43,584 nt of DNA from Actinomycetota bacterium (lineage in GTDB: Bacteria > Actinomycetota > Actinomycetes > S36-B12 > CAIYMF01). The first letter of the stretch is position 1. Each line of letters starts with the position of its first letter. The DNA lies in assembly GCA_947455705.1 (NCBI GenBank), contig CANGPO010000015.1:1-43584 (forward strand). Direction: 5' to 3'. Positions 17,236-23,532 of this stretch are shown here, piece after piece. The notes under the pieces were generated by a model. That model made no database searches and was not told where the DNA came from. It saw only the letters and a program-made list of their open reading frames with translations. The position numbers and the translations under genes are program-made.

Positions 17236-18891
17236 TTACTCGTTTGAGTAGACCAACTCACCTTCGACATACGTACGCGTTACCTGCGTGTCTGCAATGG
17301 TGTCCGCCGCGGCGGCGAACGGATCACGATTCAAGACGACGAGATCGGCATACGCACCCTGCGCAAGGTGGCCGGCCAGATTGTCGTTGTGCATGATGCG
17401 GGCGGTTCCGGAGGTGTAGGCGCTATAGGCCTGAGCCAAGGTGAGTTGGTTGTGCGCGTACAACGGCTCGGCGTAATCGCCCGTGGCTCCAGGGCCAACT
17501 CGATTTACCGCAACGTGCATACCCTCTAGCGGATTGGCCGACGAAACTGGCCAGTCACTACCTGCCGCGAGACGGCTGCCTGCACGAAGCAACTCTGCGA
17601 ACGGATACTGCCATGACGATCGTGGCTCACCGAGGAATGGAATCGTGAGTTCATCCATTTGCACTTCGTGACATGCCCACAGCGGCTGCGCGTTAGCTGT
17701 TGCGTTGAGCCGGGCAAATCTCGGGATGTCGTCCGGATGTACAACTTGAAGGTGAGCTAGGTGGTGGCGGTTATCGGTTGGACCATTCTTTGCCAGCGCG
17801 ACCTCGATCGCATCCAGTGCTTCGCGTACTGCGCGGTCGCCGAGCGAATGAAAGTGCACCTGGAAGCCAGCAGCATCAAGGGTTGTGACGTATTCGCGAA
17901 GTGCGATCGGATCCACGAAGCTCAGCCCTGAGTTCTCCGTCGAGCAACCGCAACCATCTAGGTAAGGCTCGGTCATGGCGGCCGTGTAGTTTTCGGCCAC
18001 GCCGTCCTGCATGATCTTGATCGTGGTTCCCCGGAATCGTCCGACGACGGCTTCGGCACGACGATCGATCAGATCCTGGATTTGATCAGCACTGCGGTTG
18101 CGATCCCACCAGAGGCATCCCACGACGCGAGCCTTCAGGTCGCCATTGCGAGCGGCCTTGATGTACGTCGGCAGAATGTCATCGTTGCCGAATACCTCAC
18201 CGACTGCGGCATCCTGCCAGCCGGTAATGCCGAGGGAGAACATGTGCTTCTGCGCAGCCATCAACCCGGCGTAATCCGCTTCCGGTGTAGAGCCTGGCAC
18301 GAGTCGATCTACGAGAGACATGGCGCCCTCGTGCAGGGTTCCGGCGGGGAAGCCGTCGGGCTCACGTTCGATACGTCCGTCGCTGGGATCTGCAGTGGCT
18401 GCTGTAATGCCCGCGATCTCAAGGGCTTTGGTGTTCACCCATGCGCCATGACCATCGCGATTTGTTAAGAACACGGGACGGTCGGGGACGACCGCATCAA
18501 GCATCTGTCGTGTCGGAGTGCCGTTGGGGAAGTCACCCATGTGCCAGCCGGCCCCGCTGATCCACGCCACGTCGGGATGGGATTGGGCGTAGGCGCGTAC
18601 TAGCTCAATCGTCTCGTCGGCTGAGTGGGCGCCATGGACATCGCATAGAAGCATGTTGACGCCGGCGAGCAGCGGATGGGCGTGCGAATCCTGAAAACTG
18701 GGGGACAGAAGCTTCCCGGAAATGTCGACGATGTCCGTGGACGAGTCGGTGAGATCGCGAATCTGCTCATCGGTTCCAATCGCGGCAATTCGTCCATCGC
18801 GAATCGCAACGGCAGCACGCTGCGGTGCACCGAGGGCTTCGCTGAAGATAGATCCGCCGACGAAAGCAGTGGTGATCTTTGAATCCGACAT
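17236..18891 (-). CDS. Amidohydrolase family 3 protein (YtcJ-like)
   Basis: A 551-residue metal-dependent hydrolase of the amidohydrolase superfamily. An N-terminal beta domain (to about residue 62) leads into the metal-binding HxH motif in QDSHAHP (H70, H72). Further metal-ligand regions are visible in FHSLGDRAV, HHLAHLQVV and GSDWPVS. The C-terminal part contains the NPLEGMHVAV and YTSGTARIM segments typical of Amidohydro_3/YtcJ proteins, which cleave N-acyl amides, formamides or similar bonds in the cytoplasm; substrates of most members are unknown. The ATG at 18891 is chosen because AAGG lies at a suitable distance; an ATG at 18897 is too close to it. The next gene upstream is a remnant, so it seems to be transcribed alone. 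Confidence 0.88.
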   Translation of the reverse strand: MSDSKITTAFVGGSIFSEALGAPQRAAVAIRDGRIAAIGTDEQIRDLTDSSTDIVDISGKLLSPSFQDSHAHPLLAGVNMLLCDVHGAHSADETIELVRAYAQSHPDVAWISGAGWHMGDFPNGTPTRQMLDAVVPDRPVFLTNRDGHGAWVNTKALEIAGITAATADPSDGRIEREPDGFPAGTLHEGAMSLVDRLVPGSTPEADYAGLMAAQKHMFSLGITGWQDAAVGEVFGNDDILPTYIKAARNGDLKARVVGCLWWDRNRSADQIQDLIDRRAEAVVGRFRGTTIKIMQDGVAENYTAAMTEPYLDGCGCSTENSGLSFVDPIALREYVTTLDAAGFQVHFHSLGDRAVREALDAIEVALAKNGPTDNRHHLAHLQVVHPDDIPRFARLNATANAQPLWACHEVQMDELTIPFLGEPRSSWQYPFAELLRAGSRLAAGSDWPVSSANPLEGMHVAVNRVGPGATGDYAEPLYAHNQLTLAQAYSAYTSGTARIMHNDNLAGHLAQGAYADLVVLNRDPFAAAADTIADTQVTRTYVEGELVYSNE

Positions 18892-18932
18892 CGTCATCCT
18901 TATGTGCGCCCCGTGACCGATGTGGTGAACCT

Positions 18933-18949
18933 ATCGGACAGTTTCCGAT
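18933..18949. promoter_or_regulatory. Small palindrome upstream of the amidohydrolase gene
   Basis: ATCGGA and TCCGAT flank the spacer CAGTT, about 45 bp before the amidohydrolase start. It may be a regulator site. It is also just downstream of the methyltransferase-like remnant, where it could act as a short hairpin. Confidence 0.3.
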
Positions 18950-18986
18950 CAAGCAGTAAGTCCCGGGTAGTCGGCTCTGAATTGCT

Positions 18987-19148
18987 CTACTTCGTTCCGA
19001 CAATGCAGCGGGCGGCGCCAGGGATGTGAACGCGCACATCCTTCATGTAGCTTCCCACTGAAGCAATCACACGATTCGCGATTCGCTCTCCGGTCGCTTC
19101 GTCTGTCTTCCGCAGAGCCGCAACCGCGAGCGAGACGTGCTCGCTCAT
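18987..19148 (-). pseudogene. 3' remnant resembling a class I SAM-dependent methyltransferase
   Basis: A 53-residue reading frame with natural-looking codon use (SLAVAALRKTDEATGER, then a hydrophobic helix and VHIPGAARCIVGTK). The pattern, a helix with ATGER followed by a basic/hydrophobic helix and a final strand IPGAA-x-x-IVG, resembles the C-terminal end of small SAM-dependent methyltransferases. The SAM-binding part is missing. The homology-like region stops at about 19150, precisely where the recombinase fragment on the other strand begins, so it looks like a gene cut by an insertion or deletion. The frame continues upstream only as antisense to that fragment. Family assignment is from recall of the pattern and is uncertain. 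Confidence 0.4.
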
Positions 19149-19154
19149 CAGGAC

Positions 19155-19361
19155 TCGCCGGTGTTCAGCCGCCGCGACGCCGGCTACATCCCCGTCTGCA
19201 GCCTCCACAGGGTGTTCTGGCCCGACCGTGAGGCGGCCGGACGCCCAGATCTGCACGTCCACGACCTACGCCGCACTGGAGCCGCAGTGGCGGCCACCAC
19301 CGGCGCCACCCTCGCCCAGGGCAAGGTAATCGACCTCAAGGCCCGCAGCGTCACCGGCTGA
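19155..19361 (+). pseudogene. Tyrosine recombinase (phage-type integrase) fragment
   Basis: Residues encoded from 19155 to about 19316 read like the middle of an actinobacterial phage-type integrase: SRRDAGYIPVCSLHRVFW, AAGRPDLHVHDLRRTG and then AATTGATLA. HDLRRTG contains the H-x-x-R box (H and R of the active site). After ATLA the normal continuation (ELMARLGHS and the final HxxxY active-site tyrosine region) is replaced by an unrelated 14-residue tail and a stop. The N-terminal DNA-binding and first catalytic arginine regions are absent too. It therefore cannot be active and marks a decayed integrative element. The linked tRNA-Arg gene with a duplicated 3' end 2.3 kb away supports this. 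Confidence 0.75.
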
Positions 19362-19692
19362 CTTCTGGGCTGAGCCAACAACCGGGCGCGTGGTAAGGAT
19401 TGCGCCCTCATCGCAACTACCGCCGTAGGAGTTGAGGATTGAACCCGAGCCCTGGCATTTTCTTACCTTGTCAATGCGCCGTGAGCTACAGGCCTTTTGG
19501 GTCGAGCGGATGCGGTATCACCGTTGCATTAGTTGCCGGCTGCTCGATGATTACTCCCGCGAACAGTTCGGTAGCGCCGTGTGCCCGTCCGTCGTGCCTC
19601 GAAAGTTACCTCCGACGTCCCACCTGAGAGTAATGTCATCCCCGGCGGGTGGTTCTCGGACGAACTCCCCGATGCGCAAACCTAGGGGGGTT
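19362..19692. other. Gene-poor stretch in the element remnant
   Basis: Nothing convincing is coded between the recombinase fragment and the secreted-protein start. The frame of the downstream gene is open through part of it, but the residues (many Cys, Arg, Ser, Pro) do not look like protein. A short frame at 19439-19627 has a chance lipobox-like stretch. The last bases hold the ribosome site AGGGGGG of the next gene. Confidence 0.4.
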
Positions 19693-20592
19693 ATGAAGCG
19701 CCGAATTGTCCTGATCGCGGTAGCAGTTGCCGCTTCATCGATTTGGGCGCCGCTGCTCTGGGCTAAACCGGCAATGGGCGGCTCGCAGCTAGAGATCCTG
19801 GTCGTTACGACAGGCAATGAGAGTGATGCTGAGGCGATCGCGAATATGTCCGCCAAGGACCCTCAGTACCGCACGGACGCTATGGCACTCATCGAGGGGT
19901 GGAAGTCTTCGATCGCGTCTGGTGACTCACTGGACTTGCGAGGCCTGACCTCGCCGCTCACTGCGCAAAGGCAGCTCGATCAGCTGTCGGCGCTGTCAAG
20001 TCGGATCAGCACACAGTTTGCATCTGTCTCGCACACCGCTGTCACGCAGCCGCCCGGAAGCGCCACCCCAGTGGAGTCGGCCGGAACGTCCCTCATTGCC
20101 AGCGACACGGTGGCAGTAGCGGCGGTGGATGGCGGAGATCCCAACTCTTTTGCGGTTCGGGGCGTCGTCGGGAGTGGTCGGACATCGTGGACCAAGATCG
20201 GGTTGATCGTTGCAGCGCACTTCTGCAACCTACAAGGCTGCCAAGCGGATACGGACCGATTCTCCTGCACGGTCACTGTCAATCCGGGCGCTGTCACGAG
20301 CAAGATCGGTTCCCCTCTGTGCTTGTACTCGCCGAACGCCGGAAACTTCGGCAATAAGCACTACCAGTTGTGGGCGATCAACCGCGGCAGCGTTGTCGGA
20401 AGCGCGAACACCGGCGATGTGTCGGGCTCGGGGACCTACTACGTCTCAAGTACAGGGTCCCTCCGCGGAACGGCGCTCACCGTGGCCATCACGTTGTGGG
20501 TCTTTCTCAATCCGTTCGGGTCGTACACGGCGGATGGCGCGAAGACGCCGGACGCTACTTGTCACACGACAGACAACGTCTGTGTCTACTGA
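19693..20592 (+). CDS. Secreted hypothetical protein with six cysteines
   Basis: I do not recognise this 299-residue protein. The ATG at 19693 begins a clear Sec signal peptide (KRR, then hydrophobic VLIAVAVAASSIWAPLLWA, with AKPA as the likely cleavage site near residue 25) and has an AGGGGGG ribosome site 2-3 nt upstream. The frame is open from 19432, but the upstream residues look random. After the signal come an acidic/polar helical part (about 30-110), a Ser/Thr/Ala-rich linker and a C-terminal domain with cysteines at 178, 183, 192, 210, 290 and 297, plus a hydrophobic stretch (GTALTVAITLWVFLNPFG, about 260-276). Disulfides are likely. It sits between the recombinase fragment and the attachment-site repeat, so it is probably cargo of a lost mobile element. 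Confidence 0.7.
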   Translation: MKRRIVLIAVAVAASSIWAPLLWAKPAMGGSQLEILVVTTGNESDAEAIANMSAKDPQYRTDAMALIEGWKSSIASGDSLDLRGLTSPLTAQRQLDQLSALSSRISTQFASVSHTAVTQPPGSATPVESAGTSLIASDTVAVAAVDGGDPNSFAVRGVVGSGRTSWTKIGLIVAAHFCNLQGCQADTDRFSCTVTVNPGAVTSKIGSPLCLYSPNAGNFGNKHYQLWAINRGSVVGSANTGDVSGSGTYYVSSTGSLRGTALTVAITLWVFLNPFGSYTADGAKTPDATCHTTDNVCVY

Positions 20593-20648
20593 GTCTGGGT
20601 GAGTGGAATGAGTCGAAACGAGTTGCGCACTTGAACAGGGAGCGAGTT

Positions 20649-21122
20649 ATGCCCCGCCGGGATCTCGTTCCACGGGAGCTGGGCACGCCGGTTTGGATGG
20701 TCGCGCGGGGGGATTCCGCGACCGCCGTCTTTCACGGAGTTGCGGCAACGGAGGAGGGCGTCTTTTGCGTCCTTGACGTATTGGGTCAGGACTGCGATCT
20801 CTCGCTGGGATTTGGTCTTGATGGACCAGGCGGTTCGCAAGAGCCGCAGGTCTGGTTGGAGGTACTCAGTGCGGATGGCGATGTTGGCGATTCGCATCTG
20901 TCACAACTCGTAGCCGGGGAGGGCGGGCGATCTGACGACGGACTGGAGCGCTGGACGTTTCGACTTTGGTTTCCCCTAGACCTCGATGCAACCAAGTCCG
21001 CCACACTGCACATCCGCTGGGCGATGCTCGAACCGAAAGACGGCGAGGTGCAACTGTCCCTCGAGGCGCTGAAGTCCGCCGCGGCGCAGGCGGTGCGATT
21101 CCAGGACCTTAAAGTGCTTTGA
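20649..21122 (+). CDS. Hypothetical protein, 157 residues
   Basis: I do not recognise this protein. It begins at an ATG with a good ribosome site (AGGGAGC, 8 nt upstream), 56 bp after the secreted-protein gene, so the two may be co-transcribed. No signal peptide or membrane segment is seen. It is acidic (many Asp, Glu and Gly) and its alternating hydrophobic pattern (TAVFHGVAATEEGVFCVLDV, then WTFRLWFPLDLD) suggests a beta-sandwich or similar fold, ending in a helix (EVQLSLEALKSAAAQAV). The short frame, location and lack of relatives that I know of suggest cargo of the decayed element. Confidence 0.65.
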   Translation: MPRRDLVPRELGTPVWMVARGDSATAVFHGVAATEEGVFCVLDVLGQDCDLSLGFGLDGPGGSQEPQVWLEVLSADGDVGDSHLSQLVAGEGGRSDDGLERWTFRLWFPLDLDATKSATLHIRWAMLEPKDGEVQLSLEALKSAAAQAVRFQDLKVL

Positions 21123-21143
21123 GCAATCGGCCGCGAACGCGTC

Positions 21144-21416
21144 TCAGACGGTCAGCAGACAAGCGCATTGCAAGACCGTCGCTCCGCCAGACGAGAGCCC
21201 ATGCGGGGCAATGGTTTCCCAGATTGTGCCGTTCTCTGACGTGCGATCGTTCAGAAGGTTGTCTGGTGCCAGAACGATGCTGACCGTTACAGTGACGACC
21301 AGGTGAGTGATGCTGGCACGGCTGGGCGTCGCATGGCTGTTCATCGCGAGGGGGGCAGAGATCGGCGATGGCGTCACGTTCGCGAACCTCCATTCCCCTC
21401 CCAGTGCCACGGCCAA
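21144..21416 (-). CDS. Possible small hypothetical protein (doubtful)
   Basis: A 90-residue minus-strand frame, convergent with the preceding gene. It has mostly G/C third positions and one hydrophobic stretch (ITHLVVTVTVSIVLA). No ribosome site is clear and I recognise no family. It could be a real small gene, a remnant, or chance in a region without other coding sequence. Confidence 0.2.
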   Translation of the reverse strand: MAVALGGEWRFANVTPSPISAPLAMNSHATPSRASITHLVVTVTVSIVLAPDNLLNDRTSENGTIWETIAPHGLSSGGATVLQCACLLTV

Positions 21417-21517
21417 ACGATCAAGATCGCGGCGATGACTCCTCTGGCTCCACGAAGCGGAGCGCCCGGCAGGGCAAGAGGCGAATCACACCAGTGGAAG
21501 CCTCTGAAAGCCCCACG

Positions 21518-21541
21518 TGGCACGAAATGTGGCACGAGATC
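21518..21541 (+). repeat. Two adjacent 12-bp tandem repeats, candidate integrase arm sites
   Basis: TGGCACGAAATG (21518-21529) is followed directly by TGGCACGAGATC (21530-21541), with 10 of 12 bases equal. They lie 42 bp from the duplicated tRNA end at 21584. Phage-type tyrosine recombinases bind short repeated arm sites near the core attachment site, so this is a plausible remnant of such sites; that is inference. Confidence 0.5.
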
Positions 21542-21583
21542 CGGAAAATCGCTGAAATCCCTTGTTACCATTGAAGAAGTTGA

Positions 21584-21598
21584 GTGCCCCCGGCAGGA
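21584..21598. other. Attachment-site remnant: 15-bp copy of the tRNA-Arg 3' end
   Basis: GTGCCCCCGGCAGGA (21584-21598) is identical to 21691-21705, which is the acceptor/T-stem end of the tRNA-Arg gene. Integrative elements that use tRNA 3' ends leave exactly such a direct repeat. The 107-bp spacing means only a sliver lies between the two copies, so this may be the outer end of a deleted element or one of several stacked events. The location beside arm-like repeats and in the same locus as an integrase fragment supports the reading. Confidence 0.65.
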
Positions 21599-21604
21599 CC
21601 CGTC

Positions 21605-21622
21605 GAATCGCTTTCGCGATTC
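21605..21622. terminator. Short perfect hairpin beside the attachment repeat
   Basis: GAATCGC (21605-21611) pairs with GCGATTC (21616-21622) around TTTC. It could be a weak terminator or just part of the attachment region. Confidence 0.3.
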
Positions 21623-21646
21623 TCCGGACCTGACTGTGTCATGAGA

Positions 21647-21692
21647 ACGCCCTTTCCTAACCCCGCACTCGTGCGAGGTTAGGAAAGGGCGT
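21647..21692 (-). terminator. Terminator hairpin of the tRNA-Arg gene
   Basis: A perfect 16-bp inverted repeat (21647-21662 with 21677-21692, arm ACGCCCTTTCCTAACC) encloses a nested GCAC-TC-GTGC hairpin. It begins at the last base of the tRNA on the minus strand, so it fits a factor-independent terminator of the tRNA transcript; GTTCT follows. It might also stop read-through from the plus strand. Confidence 0.75.
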
Positions 21693-21763
21693 GCCCCCGG
21701 CAGGATTCGAACCTGCGCGCATGCCTCCGGAGGGCACCGCTCTATCCCCTGAGCTACGGGGGC
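21692..21763 (-). tRNA. tRNA-Arg (anticodon CCG)
   Basis: A complete cloverleaf fits on the minus strand: acceptor GCCCCCG with CGGGGGC and discriminator A; D-arm GCTC-AGGGGATA-GAGC; anticodon stem GTGCC/GGCAT with loop CTCCGGA, giving anticodon CCG (plus-strand 21728-21730) that reads CGG; variable loop of 4 nt; T-arm GCAGG-TTCGAAT-CCTGC. The 3' CCA is not encoded. It sits divergently, 48 bp from the arginyl-tRNA synthetase start. Its 3' end is duplicated at 21584, so it has served as an integration target. Confidence 0.96.
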
Positions 21764-21798
21764 CAGGAGTGCAATGACCCTATCAGCGCCCATGTCGG

Positions 21799-21810
21799 TA
21801 GGCTCACCCC
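21799..21810 (+). promoter_or_regulatory. -10 box for a leaderless argS start
   Basis: TAGGCT (21799-21804) lies exactly 6 nt before the ATG at 21811. No ribosome site is present, so transcription probably starts at the ATG itself. No convincing -35 is seen. Confidence 0.45.
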
Positions 21811-23478
21811 ATGACCCCCGAGGTACTTTCTGCAGCGATTCGCCACGCAGTTGTCGTATGTGTTGAGCGCGGCGATGTGAGTTTGGCACCAGAGCAGGTT
21901 CCGCACGAGGTCGTTGTGGAGCGGCCAAAGAACCCCGAGCACGGCGATTACGCGACGAATGTTGCTCTTGTGCTCGCAAAGCCCGCGGGAAGTAACCCGC
22001 GTGCTGTCGCGGAGCTTGTTGCCGGCCAACTGCGCGAGGTCGAAGGTATTGCCAAGGTCGACATCGCTGGGCCTGGCTTCCTTAACATCACCCTCGATGC
22101 AGCTTCTCTAGGCGAGACGGCTCGCAAGGTTGTGGTGGCGGGGGAGACGTACGGTCACATCGACCGCTACGCCGGCGTGCACTTCAACGTCGAATTCATT
22201 TCGGCCAACCCAACCGGTCCGTTGCACCTCGGTCACACGCGCTGGGCGGCGGTCGGCGATGCCCTGGCACGCGTCCTTGAAGCAGCCGGCGCCACGACGG
22301 CCCGCGAGTTCTACATCAACGACCGTGGCGTGCAGATGGATAAGTTCGGCCAGTCGATCGAGGCCCGCGCATTGGGCACCGACGTACCAGAGGGTGGATA
22401 TCAGGGCGCCTATGTCGACGATCTTGCCAAGCAGGTTGTCGCGGCGGACCCGAACATCATCAACCTGCCTGAGCCAGATCGTTATGAGGCGTTCCGCGAG
22501 GCAGGATATGCCCTGCAGCTTCAACAGCAAAAGGACGTGCTCGACAACTTCAACACCCACTTCGACGTCTGGTACTCCGAGCGCACCTTGCACTCGTCGG
22601 GTGCGGTTGATCGTGGCTTCGAGAAACTGCGCGCCGAGGGTCACGTTTTCGAGTTAGACGGCGCAACGTGGCTGCGCACAAGTGAATTCGACGACGATAA
22701 AGACCGAGTGCTTATCAAGGCTGACGGCGAGCTCACCTACTTCGCTTCGGACACCGCTTACTACGTTGACAAGCGTGCCCGTGGCTTCGACGTCTGCATC
22801 TACCTGCTTGGTGCAGATCACCACGGCTACGTTAATCGACTTCGCGCTGTGTCGGCCTGTGCTGGCGACGATCCGGACGTCAATATCGAGGTGCTGATCG
22901 GGCAACTCGTCAAGATGTTCAAGAACGGTGAAGAGGTCAGGCTTTCGAAGCGCGCTGGCAACTTGATCACCCTTGAAGATCTGGTTGACGAGGTCGGCGT
23001 AGATGCGGCCCGTTACTCGCTGATTCGGTACCCCGTCGACAGTCCGTTGACGCTTGATCTCGATCTACTGGTTTCGCGCACGAACGACAATCCGGTCTAT
23101 TACGTTCAGTACGCTCACGCTCGGATTTCGTCTGTCCTACGTGGCGCCGCGGATCTCGGAATCGATTGGCGCACAGCGGATTTCGACCCATCGCTACTGA
23201 CTCACGATCGCGAGGCATCGCTCCTTGGGGCCATCGCGGAGTTCCCACGGGTGGTGGCCTCAGCATCAGAGCTTCGAGAGCCACACCGCATCGCACGCTA
23301 CCTCGAAGAACTTGCCACGGCCTATCACAAGTTTTATGACGTCTGCCGGGTGCTACCGGGTGCAGACGCGGAGCTCGAGCCAATCAACATTTCTCGACTC
23401 TGGCTCTGCGCCGCCGCTCGTCAGACCTTGGCCAATGGCCTTGGGATTCTGGGAGTGAGTTCACCGGAACGGATGTAG
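21811..23478 (+). CDS. argS: Arginyl-tRNA synthetase
   Basis: A 555-residue class I aminoacyl-tRNA synthetase that charges tRNA-Arg with arginine in the cytoplasm. Residues 1-110 form the N-terminal Add-1 domain that holds the D-loop. The Rossmann catalytic domain has the HIGH-type motif HLGH in ANPTGPLHLGHTRWA, about residue 145; the KMSKS position reads RLSKRAG, the short form found in ArgRS proteins of this type. The C-terminal DALR anticodon-binding domain contains YYVQYAHARI and ends in LANGLGILGVSSPERM. The length is normal. The gene is next to a divergent tRNA-Arg and 54 bp before lysA, the order usual for actinobacteria. Confidence 0.97.
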   Translation: MTPEVLSAAIRHAVVVCVERGDVSLAPEQVPHEVVVERPKNPEHGDYATNVALVLAKPAGSNPRAVAELVAGQLREVEGIAKVDIAGPGFLNITLDAASLGETARKVVVAGETYGHIDRYAGVHFNVEFISANPTGPLHLGHTRWAAVGDALARVLEAAGATTAREFYINDRGVQMDKFGQSIEARALGTDVPEGGYQGAYVDDLAKQVVAADPNIINLPEPDRYEAFREAGYALQLQQQKDVLDNFNTHFDVWYSERTLHSSGAVDRGFEKLRAEGHVFELDGATWLRTSEFDDDKDRVLIKADGELTYFASDTAYYVDKRARGFDVCIYLLGADHHGYVNRLRAVSACAGDDPDVNIEVLIGQLVKMFKNGEEVRLSKRAGNLITLEDLVDEVGVDAARYSLIRYPVDSPLTLDLDLLVSRTNDNPVYYVQYAHARISSVLRGAADLGIDWRTADFDPSLLTHDREASLLGAIAEFPRVVASASELREPHRIARYLEELATAYHKFYDVCRVLPGADAELEPINISRLWLCAAARQTLANGLGILGVSSPERM

Positions 23479-23520
23479 TCGTGGTACTCAGGCCGTCGAC
23501 GCGAGTTCGCAGGCCGCGGG

Positions 23521-23532
23521 TAGCCTTGTCCC
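23521..23532 (+). promoter_or_regulatory. -10 box for a leaderless lysA start
   Basis: TAGCCT (23521-23526) lies exactly 6 nt before the lysA ATG, with no ribosome site. GTCGAC at 23495-23500 is a weak -35 candidate at a rather long spacing (20 bp). Confidence 0.45.

Larger units (their letters stand above)
21123..21583. other. Mostly non-coding stretch near the attachment-site remnant
   Basis: Apart from the doubtful minus-strand frame and the two 12-bp tandem repeats described separately, I see nothing in these 461 bp. Short plus-strand frames here are Arg/Pro/Ser-rich and look like chance. Confidence 0.4.

Noticed and set aside
19439-19627. Short frame with a lipobox-like VALVAGC stretch
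   Set aside because: No ribosome site, no normal signal peptide start, and Cys/Ser/Pro-rich random-looking residues.
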